Source: Calliopum simillimum
Lineage: Eukaryota > Arthropoda > Insecta > Diptera > Lauxaniidae
Assembly (NCBI GenBank): GCA_951812925.1
Contig: OX638372.1
Location: 64,683,407 to 64,747,406 of the forward strand
Direction of reading: 5' to 3'
DNA length: 64,000 nt
Part shown: positions 45,675 to 56,199 of the stretch, piece after piece
Position numbering within the stretch: position 1 is the stretch's first letter
How the letters are laid out: each line of letters starts with the position of its first letter
Made by a program: the position numbers and the translations under genes
Notes under the pieces: model-generated
Databases searched by the model: none
What the model was told of the DNA's origin: nothing
Seen by the model: the letters and a program-made list of their open reading frames with translations, nothing else

Positions 45675-46040
45675 ATTTTAGCTAACATCAAAGCACGTGT
45701 CAAGTAGCATTTGTGGTTCGAGCTCACAACAAAGGAAAAAACAATAAAAATTAAAACTTTTGTATGTGCTCAATTTACTTTTTTGCTGTGATTCTCTTCT
45801 AATCTATGCAAAAAGCTAAATAAAGCGTGTTTGTCGAGATCTTCGGCAAATGTGTCTGAAGATTCCATATGGTTATGGATGAAACTAGTGACGAAAACTA
45901 GCCTTCCGATTTTTTTTTTTTTTTTTTTTCTATGCATTTTGCCTTGCTTTTGTAATGTTGGTGTTTTTAACTCAAAAACATGGAACAGTAAGCTCCAACC
46001 ACAAATGGCACTTGACACATGCTTTGATGGTCGCTAAAAT
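45675..46040. mobile_element. MITE with about 50-bp inverted ends next to the LINE tail
   Basis: ATTTTAGCTAACATCAAAGC, then ACGTGTCAAGTAGC and ATTTGTGGTTCGAGCT on the left, pairs with AGCTCCAACCACAAATGG and CACTTGACACATGCTTTGAT on the right. The right arm ends exactly where the LINE poly(T) starts, so the LINE appears to have inserted at its A-rich end. Interior non-coding with a T run at 45910. Confidence 0.6.
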
Positions 46041-46374
46041 TTTTTTTTTTTTTTTTTTTTTTTAATGCTTGAAATCATTTATTGAATCTTCTCATCTAAG
46101 GAGACTAACAATAATTTTAAAAATCTTAATCCTAAATAACATTATTATACATAATTAATCTTATATATAATTTTGTGTTCAATGTGTCTCCAGAGTTAAT
46201 AGGGACTTGTACATCCTAGGAGTTAGGTAAACGCGCATAAGAACGCAGTTGTTGTACGTTCAGTCTTCTCACAAACATGCTGCCCGCCTAGCAGGATGTT
46301 TGAATGAAAAGAGCTCCATACAAATTAGCGCCAGTAGTTCCGGCTGCATGTGTAGCAGGGACAAGAAATATAAG

Positions 46375-46545
46375 AAAGAGTAAGCGCCAGATACCGGCTG
46401 CATAGAGTAAAGTACACGCCAGATACCGGCTGCATAGAAAAAAGTACGCGCCAGATACCGCCGGCTGCATAGAAAAAAGTATGCGCCAGATACCGCCGGC
46501 TGCATAGAAAAAAGTACGCGCCAGATACCGGCTGAATACAAAATT
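46375..46545 (-). repeat. Tandem repeats in LINE 3' UTR
   Basis: Five units of about 34-37 bp built on GCCAGATACCGGCTGCATAG plus AAAAAAGTACGC (plus-strand text). Some units carry an extra CCG. Variable 3'-UTR repeats are common in non-LTR elements. Confidence 0.8.
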
Positions 46546-46569
46546 TAGAATTCAGTCAGCTTAACATAG

Positions 46570-47967
46570 CTAATTGCTAACGATATTCATAGCAGGACGA
46601 TCCTTCCTTTTTAGTCTTGAGAAATTGTCTAAATTTTTTAACCTCCGTGCCAATGGATTAGGATGATACAGCAATTTTGCAACGTAACTTTGCTTGTATT
46701 TATTGATTTCGTCTTTGACCAAGGGGATGCAAAGGTCCCGATGTATGTTTTCGTTCCGTATATACCATGGAGCACCTGTCATGATTCTTAGAATTTTTGA
46801 CTGAGTCCGCTGTATTAGTTCAATGTTCGAGGAGCTGGCGTTACCCCATAACTGTATACCATATAACCAAATTGGCTTAATGATGGATTGATATAAAAGA
46901 ATTTTATATTCGAGTTTCAGACGGGACCGATGATTTATGAGCCAGTGTAGGCTGGAGGCTTTTAGCTTAACCTGCGTTTTTTTTGCTTCAATGTGCTTTC
47001 GCCACGTTAGCCGTTTGTCTAAATGAATACCTAAATATGTGACGTTTTCGCATTGAGGTATTGATTTATTGTTTAATGTGATAGCCGGGCATTCACCTCG
47101 TCTAAGAGTAAAAGTAACCTGCTTACATTTTTGTTCGTTTACTTTTATGCGCCATAATAGCAACCATTCTTCGATTGAATTTAAATGAAGTTGGAGTTTT
47201 CGAGCCGCTTCTAGGGGACACCGGCTACAGCTTATAACTGCCGTATCGTCTGCGAAAGTAGATAGGGTAGTGCCTGTGATAATAGGTAAATCAGAGGTAT
47301 AGAGTAAGTACAGAAAAGGACCTAGAACGCTTCCTTGAGGAACACCTGCATTTATTTTAAAAGAAGATGAAATAAAACTGTTGTGTTTTATTCTAAAATG
47401 CCTGCTTTCCAGGTAAGAAATAAATGTTTTGTGAACGTTAGAAGGCAATACGTGTTTAATTTTATTGACTAGACCTTCATGCCATACTTTATCAAATGCT
47501 TGGGCTACGTCGAGAAAAACTGCCGTACAATATTCTCTTTGCTCAAAAGCCTTCCTTATTTCATTTGTTATTCTATTGACCTGCTCGATTGTTCCGTGTT
47601 GTTTCCGGAAACCGAATTGGTGGGCCGGGAATAAATTTTTTTCATTTGCATACGGTATAAGCTTTGACAGAATTAATTTTTCAAATAGCTTGGATAAGCA
47701 TGGTAAAAGACTGATGGGTCTATATGAATAAGGTAATGTACGATCTTTTCCAGGTTTAGGAATCATGGTGATTAATGAGATTTTCCATGCTACTGGGTAA
47801 TGCCCGTACTGAATGATAGCATTAAAAAGTCTAGTCAAAAAGACCAAAGCTGTATTTGGCAGTTCCTTTATCATTTTAGGAGTTATATAATCGCACCCAG
47901 GGGCTTTTGTCGGACACATTTCTTGAACTAAAACCTTTAAATTGTTAGTGTAAAAACTCATTTGCAT
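46570..47967 (-). pseudogene. Jockey LINE ORF2, reverse transcriptase part
   Basis: 465 residues in a frame different from the endonuclease. Reverse-transcriptase blocks in order: APGCDYITPKMIKELP, MIPKPGKDRTLPYSYRPISL, FGFRKQHGTIEQV, AVFLDVAQAFDKVWHEGL, INAGVPQGSVLGPFLYLLYT, LSTFADDTAVIS (catalytic FADD at about 238-241), VTYLGIHLDKRLTWRKHI and IWLYGIQLWG. It ends at MNIVSN with a natural-looking stop. The blocks are complete and the catalytic Asp pair is intact. Only the single frame change between the two halves (near 47960) separates them, so the copy is probably young but defective unless the shift is tolerated. Confidence 0.9.
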
Positions 47968-49235
47968 AACAAAATAGGAGGTATAACGCCTTGTATAGGA
48001 GGGTTTGGTTGAAAAACTGTGCTCAAGTGATTTGCAAAAGCATCAGCTTTTTCTTCATCACTTCGAGCCCAGTTTCCAAGAGAGGCTCTAATCGGCAGAT
48101 CACTTTCGATTGGAGTCCTAATTTTTTTACTAGCTTTCCACAAACACTGTTTGCCATTTTTATTAGGGTCTAGCTTTGAGACAAATTTTTCCTGGTCTAA
48201 ATATTCTTTACTGTTTAAGACAGATCTTAGTTTGGATGTTGCAATTTTTAGCTTTGCTTTAGAAGCTGGAGATCTATGAAGTTGCCACTCGCGCCTCATT
48301 CTTCGTTTCTCAGCTACGAAAAACTCAATTTCGCTATTGGTGAAAGCACAAGTTTTTGAAGTTCTCGGAGCCTGTTCTGGTGTTGAGTGTTTCGCTGCTG
48401 CGCATATGATTGAATTAAAAACAGCAACAGCATCGTCAATGTGTTCTTTACATTCTATTGAGTAACTTGTGTGAATATGTGAGCTTATATATTTCTTATA
48501 GTTAAGCCAATTGGTCATATACGATGTTAAACCCTTAGAGGGCTCAACATACTTTGGTTCAACCAAAAGGCAGAATATTATTGGTGAGTGGTCAGAGGAG
48601 AGTGCTATCTGTGTCTCGGCAGACATGAAGTTTCTTTCGATACCTTTTGTAATGGCAAAATCAATAAGGTCAGGGATTTTACTTCGGTCGGCTGGCCAAT
48701 ATGTAGGTTGTCCTGGTGAAGCAAAGTCGAAAAGGGTGCTATTTCTTATTAACACATTGTATAGCTGCTTTCCTTTAGGGTTTATAAGTCGGGACCCCCA
48801 ATATGTGTGCTTGGAGTTATAGTCTCCAGCAGCTAAAAACTTACCTCCCAATGTGTCGAAAAAATCCTTAGATTGCTTTTCACTAATGGCAAAGCGAGGT
48901 GGGCAGTAAACTGAAGAAATAGTTAGGTTTTGGGGCTGGTTTTGTAGGCAAATAGAAGTAGCCTGAAGAAAATTTTTTGAGTAGGGCTCTAAACAATAAT
49001 GTTTAAGACGGTTACGAATAAGGATTCCCGTGCCCCCATGTGACTTACCATCGGGATGGTTTGTTCCGTAAAATTTAAAATTTATATAGAAATTATACTT
49101 ATCGGTCAGATGAGTTTCTGAGATAAGCATTAGATCAATTTCTTCTTCATTCAAATAATGGAAAATTTCATTTTTATGTTGGTTAATACCGTTTGCATTC
49201 CAGACACAAATTTTTAATTTATTTATTTTTGAGCA
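47958..49235 (-). pseudogene. Jockey LINE ORF2, endonuclease part
   Basis: The frame begins just past the ORF1 stop: INKLKICVWNANGINQHKNE is readable from about 49230, although the first ATG in frame is at 49154. Endonuclease/exonuclease/phosphatase motifs follow in order: LMLISETHLT (catalytic Glu), GTGILIRNR, ISSVYCPPRF, AAGDYNSKHTYWGS (Asp/Asn), IPDLIDFAI and LSSDHSPIIF (SDH). The enzyme nicks target DNA to prime reverse transcription. The frame closes at 47958 after NPPIQGVIPPILL, where the reverse-transcriptase part continues in another frame. An overlap ATGA is usual between ORF1 and ORF2; here the sequence reads ATAA, so the ORF2 start codon may be lost. Confidence 0.88.
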
Positions 49236-50788
49236 ATCAAGATTTGGAGGAGCTGGTTTTGAGTTTTAACTAAATCTTGTAAAGTTGATTGCATTGAAAT
49301 CATGAATTGATTCAATGTTTGCGTTAAGCATGAAATTTGGTTTTCTAAACTAATTTGTTGGGGTGTAGTTGTTCCCCCAGATAATGCATTTGAATATGTT
49401 ATGACTGGATTCACTGGATTCGCGTTACCTTTTTGTTGTACAAAGTTACGAGGCGTAAAAATAGCTTGGTTTGGGTTACGAGCTACTTGCCTTTTTTCAG
49501 AGATTTTTGTTTTAACCTCTCTATAAATAGGGCAGCCCCTGTAGTTAGCAGTGTGGTTTCCTTGACAGTTGGCGCATTTTTTTAGGTTTGCATCGGTTTG
49601 CCCTTTTAATTTGCATTCAGAAATATTGTGAAGTTCTCCACATGCTACACAGACAGCCTGAAGGGTACAGTATGTTTTAGTATGCCCATACTCTTGGCAG
49701 TTAGTACATTGTACCGGACCGTTACGTTTATGGGGTTCCTCAACCACCACTCGACGGTAAAGCAAGTACTGCAGCTTATAAATTGGATGCGACTCATTCT
49801 TCTTTAATTTTACCAAATCTGGTTGGAGATCAACCTTAAACATTGGTTGGGGGACCTTTTCTTTATTTATAATATTTATAATAGCTTTAGGATGGCAATT
49901 TTTCTCTTCTAAAGCTTCTTTAATTTCCGCAGTGTCAACTGAGGAATCAATACCTTTAATGATAACTGTAATACCTTTGCTGCTTTTCAGCTGGTATGTG
50001 TAATATGACTTTTTGCAGTCATTAAAATTTTTAGCAACTATGCGAAAAAATTCCTCTGTTTTTGTTTGAATCTTCGTTTCATGAATGTTACCTCTTGTCA
50101 AAGACACAATAAAAAAGTTATCTTTCCCAATAAGTCTGGCTAAGTGTGCCACGAGAACGTTAGAGCTGCGTTCACGCAAATAAATTGGAGGTGGTTTAAA
50201 GATTTTGGGTGGTGAACTAGGATTTTTTTCGTTTGAGTCACATAATTCACCTAACGGAGCAAATCTATTGCCAGACAAAACGTTTGAAGGAAATATTGCC
50301 ATATTAATTTTTTTTGAGTTGCCTACATTTTCTTTTTGAGGGCTACGCTTTCTTTTAGAATTCATGATCATATAGCGATCAATACCAGTTTGCACTTTGT
50401 TAGCTCCAGTTGCAGATGGTTTTGAAGTCGTGCCAGTGGAGGCCTTATGCGCATCATTGTTGCTATCACTTCTTGTGTTGTTCTGTTGCATGTTGCTAGA
50501 TACAAGCGGCAGACTCTTCTCAGTCGAAGAACATTGAGCGTCTGTTGCTTTTTCTTTCAATTGTGCAGAGGGCGAAGATGTTTTTTTCTGAATTAATTGC
50601 GCATTCGCTGTGAGTAGCGACTTATCAAGCGGCGATGTGTTGGGAATTCGCTTTTGTGTTTGCAGTTTAGCAGGAGAGAGTACTGACTTCACTATATTAG
50701 CATTGTCTACATTAGAGTGAGATAGCAGATCACTTAAACTCGTTTTGGTCAAATTATTGACTGATTGAGGGGAATGTTGACCATTCAT
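49223..50788 (-). CDS. Jockey LINE ORF1 (gag-like nucleic-acid-binding protein)
   Basis: An intact 521-residue frame starting MNGQHSPQSV. Residues 1-200 are Ser/Asn/Lys-rich. A central folded domain around 205-345 reads PPPIYLRERSSN, KGITVIIKGIDSSVDTAEIK and HPIYKLQYLLYRRVVVEEPH. It ends with three zinc knuckles at about 361-419 (CTNCQEYGHTKTYC, CVACGELHNISEC, CANCQGNHTANYRGC). In this clade ORF1 binds element RNA and forms the ribonucleoprotein with ORF2. The C-terminal 50 residues form a Leu/Gln-rich, possibly coiled-coil tail (LTQTLNQFMISMQSTLQDLV). Length is usual for Jockey ORF1. No internal stop, unlike ORF2, which suggests recent activity. Confidence 0.9.
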   Translation of the reverse strand: MNGQHSPQSVNNLTKTSLSDLLSHSNVDNANIVKSVLSPAKLQTQKRIPNTSPLDKSLLTANAQLIQKKTSSPSAQLKEKATDAQCSSTEKSLPLVSSNMQQNNTRSDSNNDAHKASTGTTSKPSATGANKVQTGIDRYMIMNSKRKRSPQKENVGNSKKINMAIFPSNVLSGNRFAPLGELCDSNEKNPSSPPKIFKPPPIYLRERSSNVLVAHLARLIGKDNFFIVSLTRGNIHETKIQTKTEEFFRIVAKNFNDCKKSYYTYQLKSSKGITVIIKGIDSSVDTAEIKEALEEKNCHPKAIINIINKEKVPQPMFKVDLQPDLVKLKKNESHPIYKLQYLLYRRVVVEEPHKRNGPVQCTNCQEYGHTKTYCTLQAVCVACGELHNISECKLKGQTDANLKKCANCQGNHTANYRGCPIYREVKTKISEKRQVARNPNQAIFTPRNFVQQKGNANPVNPVITYSNALSGGTTTPQQISLENQISCLTQTLNQFMISMQSTLQDLVKTQNQLLQILIAQK

Positions 50789-51060
50789 ATATGCTCAAGC
50801 TTTGCTTCGTTTAAGTTTTTCAGAATTTTACAAAATTTAGTGATTTCCAAAAAGTTGGTAACCCTAAACTTGCATTTGCTGAAAAACGCCCTTTAGCGGC
50901 GGCACAAACCAGTTGCTGAGACTGTTTGAGAAGCACAATAAACTTAATAAAACTTAAGCGATTTTCCCAAACGAAACAATTTGACTTCGCACAACTTATG
51001 TCCAAATAAGCTGTTTTTCCAAAATCAATATAACTCAAATTTCATGACATGTGGACATAA

Positions 51061-51672
51061 GTGGTTTTTCTAAACAACTTTTAATGCAATTCAATGAATT
51101 ATGAAAAAAAATTAACTTCGGATTCAGTTTTCTTGCTTTTAAATCAGAAAAAAAAGTAGGTCCGGAAAAGCCCCTTACAGCCAGAAATGGTGGAGTCTAT
51201 TGCACAGTGCAATACGAAGAATCCAAACAACTTTTTGATATCTTTATTTTCCTCCGAAATATCCTAACCAAAGGGTGCTCCGCCACACCGTGCGCAAAAT
51301 GATGTCCCGCTGGTTTTCTCAGGGCCAAGAAATGATAAGACGAGATGATTTTTTTGCTGCCGTTATAAACTTTTATTTCTTTTAATTGTATTTACTTTAT
51401 ATCTAAGTTAACGCGAAATTACTTTTAAGTTATTTTTATATATTTAGTTTTAAGTATTTTTTAAGAGACAAGAAAAAGACCCGAGCTTGCTGCTGTCAGA
51501 AAACAATGAGTATGATTGAGATTGATTGTAAGGAGTAAGATTGAAAAAATCTTAAAGCACGTTTTACCTAATAATTTTTTTGAGGTGTAAAATTTAAAAA
51601 TTTCTTTCATCTAGTTATTTTTAAAAAATGTGTTTATGACAAACAAGTTGATTTGTTGTGAGTTTGATCAAA
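51061..51672. other. Sequence between LINE and DD37E element, nothing recognised
   Basis: No clear feature. The DD37E 5' terminal repeat should lie near 51580-51660 but was not resolved. Confidence 0.35.
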
Positions 51673-52617
51673 ATGAGTGTAGAAAAAGGAGTACGTCTTA
51701 AAATTATTAAAAATTTTCAAAAAAAAAAGAACTTGATCGTACAAAAAATAGGCCAAAGAATTGAAGGTCTGCCGTCATACTGTTTCCAATGTTATTAAAC
51801 AGTTTCAGGAGAATTTGACCACCGATGGGAAACCTGGTTCGGGAAGAAAACAAAGACAATATGATATTGGGAATGCTAAGAAAATTGAAAGCATATTGAA
51901 AAGATCTCCAAATACATCCGCTAGAAAAGCGGCCCGGTTAGCCCAGTGCTCTGACTATTTGGTGCAAAAAGTTAAAGTAAATGCAGGTTTGAAAACATAC
52001 AAAGTCCAACAGAGTTCCAGACAGAAATACTGCAAAAAATTTAGACGCCAAAAGTAAGGCTCGGAAGTTAAAATCGAATTTTGTACAAAAATATTCATGT
52101 TGTACAGTGGACGACGAAACGTATGTACTGGCAGATTTTACGCAGCTTCCGGGTCAAAATTTTATATTTTGCTAATGCTCGAGGAAATGCCGAAGAACAA
52201 TTTAGAATCCAAAAGTAGACAAAATATACTAAAAAATTCCTGCTATGGCAAGCTATATGCAGTTGAGGCAAAAGAAGCAAGTCATTTGTTACAGTGGGCT
52301 CTATAAATACCGAAATATACATCAAAGAATGTTTGAAAAAAACACTTCTTCCTTTCGTAAGAGAGCAAAATGTGTCCACATATTTTTGGCTTGCTTTGGC
52401 ATCATGTCACTATGGCAAGAAAGCTCTGGAGTGGTACCAAAGTAATAACATAGTTTATGTACCAAGAGAGGCCAATCATCCAAATTGTCCGGAACTAAGA
52501 CCAATGGAGAGATATTGGGCTCTTGTGCAAAGAAACTTAAAGAGCACAAAAAAGGTGTCCCAAAATATTGAAGATTTTAAAAGGAGATGGGCAAACTATT
52601 CCAAAAAGATGTCTTAA
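51673..52617 (+). pseudogene. DD37E Tc1-like transposase (multiple shifts, second Asp lost)
   Basis: ATG at 51673 (MSVEKGVRLKIIKNF). Helix-turn-helix text continues in a second frame: KVCRHTVSNVIKQFQENLTT, GKPGSGRKQRQ, NTSARKAARLAQCSDYLVQK, KTYKVQQ. First Asp region near 52105 (CCTVDDETYVLADFTQLPG) needs further shifts. Then GSINTEIYIKECLKKTLLPF, TYFWLALASCHYGKKALEW and HPNCPELRPMERYWALVQRN. The residue that is Asp in sister copies (PDLAS) is Ala here (LALAS), so the active site is destroyed even apart from the frame breaks. The spacing to the Glu is still 37. Ends SKKMS at 52617. Confidence 0.85.
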
Positions 52618-53340
52618 ACAACTATCAAATCTCTAATGGAAGGCTTTCCCAAAAAGGTCCACGAGTTCATAAATAGTGGTTAGAACTATAAAAGTTATAT
52701 TTTTTTGTAAAATATTATCAATCAAATACAAAAAAAAAAAAAAAATCAAAACTCTAAGGTCAACCGTTTAAAATTTATTGTTGTGTGAAGATTTTTACGA
52801 TCTCATTTATTTCTCTCTGGAATTAACTCTTGCTCTTGCTTGAAAGTTGTTAATATGGGTTTCGCAACAATAAAAGTTTGAAGATCTACATAAAAATCCA
52901 AAAAACAAAACACGCATTTTTGGGTATTTTATTTATTCGCTAAATACCATTTCACTTCGATTAAGTGTCTTCCTTTCATGAAATATTTTCCACTTTTCCA
53001 ACTCCTTGAGTGTTCATGACCACTTCAATTGTAGAAAAAGGCAATTTTTGTTAAACGTTATTGAACTGTTCATCAAGTTTAAATTTCAAAATATGTTCTC
53101 ATTAAATTTGCCCTATTAATTAAATGTCACGCATACGTCTTGATGTATGCAATTATATAGGATAAAATTTCAAAATGGCTTCTTCTTTTGGAAATACTAT
53201 GAAAAATTTTTCATTTTGCAACGTTTAAAATATAAAACTTTATACTTTATGCGTATGAGACGTTTTTTTTTTTTGTGAAAAAAGTTAAGCTTCCATGTAA
53301 CTAATTATTAAAATGTCTCGAAAACAGAATATTAGCAGAA
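52618..53340. other. Sequence without a recognised feature
   Basis: Includes the 3' end of the DD37E element, without a resolved terminal repeat. Nothing else recognised. Confidence 0.4.
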
Positions 53341-53871
53341 CTAGTAAGGTTGTTACCTTTGGCCTGGCTAAACATTAAATACCCTACACAGCAGTATTTT
53401 GAATGTTTTGCTTATATGGGAAGTGCCACGCCCTCTTGTCCGAATTCTCCTGGTTTCTGTTCGGAGCTTGCGCTTACAATTCGTAGTATTTACATGTATT
53501 TTGGTTGCATTATCGTGAAAAAAACTCAAAAAGTTGCATTTTGAATATATTTTGTATGGGTGGTAGGCGTGTCTGTTGACCGATTTCGCTCATTTTCATT
53601 CCCCCGAGCTAACTTTGATGCCGAAGGCTGTGCATTAAATTTCATTGAATTATCTTGCTCAGTTTTCCCAAAAAGTGTATTTCCACACACAGCCAGCCAG
53701 CCACCCAGCCAGACAGCCAGCCAGCTAGCCAGCCAGACAGACGGACACAGCTATATCGACTCAGGAGGTGACGCTGATCAAGAATATATATACTTTTCTA
53801 TACCTGCCAAGCCTCCTTCCCTGCGTTACAAACGGAAGGAAAAAGTGAATATACCCTGGGTGTAGGGTATA
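53341..53871 (+). mobile_element. INE-1-like repeat, copy C
   Basis: Runs CTAGTAAGGTTGTTACCTTT to CCTGGGTGTAGGGTATA with the same order of blocks as copy B. The internal simple repeat is longer, with CAGC/CAGA tetramers from about 53690 to 53735. It is the best-preserved copy in the window. Confidence 0.6.
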
Positions 53872-54730
53872 AAAATTATTATGATCAATTAACTCAGCTT
53901 ACTTGAATTGTGTTTACTACAATATTGCTAATTTTTACACTGCAATAACTCACTTTTCATTTGTTTATTTATCTAAACAAAAGGCGACATTGTTTTCCGC
54001 AAAACAAATGTTAGTCGACAAACAGATATATAGTAAACTTATACAATTCATTTACGTATCATTATGTATATACTCGTAAATAAATATTCCGAACAACTTT
54101 TTTGTGCTGTTTCTGTTCACTAAGCAAAAAGGCACAAAATCGCTCATTGAGAAGATTTAACACAAAAAAAAACTTTTAGTTTGTTTACAACAAAAATTTT
54201 TTTATTGAAAAAAAATAAAAAAAGTTGTGCTTTCTTAAAGTTCTTCACTCACAAAACCCAAATCACAAAATAGTTCCTTGTCACTTGACAGGTTGCTGAT
54301 TGCTGCGGCATGCTTGAGTTGTTGAAAGATTAATGACCGAAGAAACGTATGAATAAAGTTAAGAACTTCAAAAGCGTGTCATTTTCTTTTTTAAGAAAAA
54401 AATCGGTACTATTATTGGAAGTGTTGCAAAATTAAATTTAAATAGGGTCCTTTTTCTTGTATTTAAAACTGTATTGCTATTCATTTGTTGCGAGTGAAGG
54501 AGAAAAACTTTTGCCAAATTTGCTTTTTTTGTACGGAAAGGAAAAAAGTTACTAATTAAGTTGTAGCCTAAAAAGAAGCTTTTCTGCCAATTGAAAATTT
54601 TTCTCTAATGTGTTTTTTTATACTTTCAAAAAACATAATCTAAAAGAAAAACGGTATGGCCTGAAAACTCTTAATTGAAAACCATATCAAATTATGAGTG
54701 ACCATTTTAAGATTTAGAAATTGAGTCTTC
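53872..54730. other. Sequence without a recognised feature
   Basis: AT-rich, no supported gene or repeat. Confidence 0.4.
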
Positions 54731-54734
54731 ACTT

Positions 54735-54950
54735 AAAGTGTTTTAAAAAAAAAAAATTCAAAAGTATTTTTAATATGGAAAATTTTTGCATAAAATTTTT
54801 TTGTTCTTTTTGTAAAAAGAATATTTAGAAATCATGAGTTACTTTCAATTATCAATTTACAAAATTTTATGCATGCTACGATTTTTTGCAAAAAATAACA
54901 AAAAACATCAATTTCAAAACATTAGTACTACACTATAAATAGTTTAGGTG
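54735..54950 (+). repeat. Dispersed repeat, copy 2 (see 10620)
   Basis: Diverged homologue of 10620-10860 in the same orientation, sharing AAAATTCAAAAGTATTTTTAA and TATCAATTTACAAA blocks. Confidence 0.4.
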
Positions 54951-55089
54951 TAAAATTCAAACAAAATTGGAATGAAAACAGATCCACACAAAACTTGATA
55001 TAAAATCTATGTTTCAATTTGGTACACAAACGGTTTATGCTTGTTTGTATAAAATGTATACACATAAAGTATTTTATTACATACATTCT

Positions 55090-56190
55090 CCTTTAACTTT
55101 AACTCCTAGGAGGAGCATAGTGCCAATATGAAACATCTCCATTCGTTGCGATCCCTTGCGATAACTTTAATCTCTTGCCACGACTTTCCCAATTCCTGGA
55201 TTTCCTTTTCCAGCGACCTTTTCCAGTTGGTTTTGGGTCTACCACGTCCTCCACTGCCTTGTGGATTCCACTCAAAAGCCTACCGACAAACTTCGCTGAG
55301 TGGTTTCCGGAGAGTATGACCAATCCATCCCCATTTGCGCAGCTTGACCTCGTTTGCTATAGTCCTCTGATTGCATTTTTGCTATAACTCGACATTTGAT
55401 ATAGTGCGAGGTCACTAAACCTTTAGTATACGCCTTAAGCATTTGTTGACGAATACTTGCAGCTTGTTCGTTAGTTGTTCAGTAACAAGCCATGTTTTGC
55501 ACCTATATAACAAAACCGATTTCACATTCGAATCAAAAATGCGCACTTTCGTTTTGGTGGATATAACAGATGAAGACCATATTTTGTTCAGTTGAGCAAA
55601 CGCGCCCTCTGCTTTTGCTATTCTTGAGTTGATATCCTCTTTTGCTCCACCATCCATGGAGATAATGCTGCCTAAATACGTGAAGCTATCGACGTTTTCG
55701 ACGTTATCACTATTTGCATTTAGCTTCATGGTTTTAGTCTTGGATACGTGTATTTTTAGGCCAGCCTTTTGTGATTCCAAGACAAGGTCTTGAATTTTGC
55801 TTTGCATATCTGAATGTTTGAACGATAAGAGGCAAATGTCGCCAGCGTAGTCGAGATCTTCTAGATGTTCGGTAAAGTTCCATTGGATACTCCTTTGGCC
55901 TTATTAAGAGCTTTATCTAGGATAACGTCAAGAACGATAAGGAAGAGAGATGGTGATATTAAACACCCCTGCCGTACGCCTGAATTAGTGGTGAATGTCG
56001 GTGACGACAAGCCGTTGTGTAACACAGTGCATTAAAAGCCTTCATATTTGCACGTACTAAGTTTATTGCCTTTGTGGCAATACCTCTTCGCTGCAGTGAA
56101 ACCCAAATGTTTTCTCGGGAGACACTGTCGACTGTAAATTGAATACTTATTTTCCAAGTTTGAAGTTTTACGTTAAAATAGCTTAAGCTT
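55090..56190 (-). pseudogene. RTE-clade LINE, 5'-truncated reverse transcriptase and tail
   Basis: Fragments in order on the minus strand: TVDSVSRENIWVSLQRRGIA with a palm-domain context, SGVRQGCLISPSLFLIVLDV, LDYAGDICLLSFKHS, QKAGLKIHVSKTKTMKLNAN, DSFTYLGSIISMDGGAKEDI, SRIAKAEGAFAQLNKIWSSS, KTKVRIFDSNVKSVLLYRCK, LQVFVNKCLRRILKV, then WGWIGHTLRKPLSEVC, GRGRPKTNWKRSLEKEI and EWRCFILALC at the C-terminus. This succession is typical of RTE-clade elements. The catalytic YADD is YAGD (55839-55850), so it is inactive. Frameshifts separate the blocks. The 5' part, including endonuclease, is missing, as expected for truncated LINE insertion. Confidence 0.8.
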
Positions 56191-56199
56191 AAATAATAA

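Larger units (their letters stand above)
46040..51060 (-). mobile_element. Jockey-clade non-LTR retrotransposon, near full length
   Basis: Layout on the minus strand: 5' UTR (about 51060-50789), ORF1 (50788-49223), ORF2 in two frames (about 49235-46570), 3' UTR with tandem repeats and a 24-nt A tail (46040-46063 as T on the plus strand). ORF1 with three CCHC-like knuckles and ORF2 with AP-type endonuclease then reverse transcriptase define the clade. The 5' boundary is approximate, and no target duplication was identified. It lies upstream of the first recognised receptor exon, in the same orientation as the receptor. Confidence 0.85.

Noticed and set aside
46269..46541. Minus-strand Cys/Ala/Tyr-rich frame
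   Set aside because: Translation of the LINE 3'-UTR tandem repeat.
47465..48822. Plus-strand frames within the LINE
   Set aside because: Antisense to endonuclease and RT motifs that are clearly coding on the minus strand.
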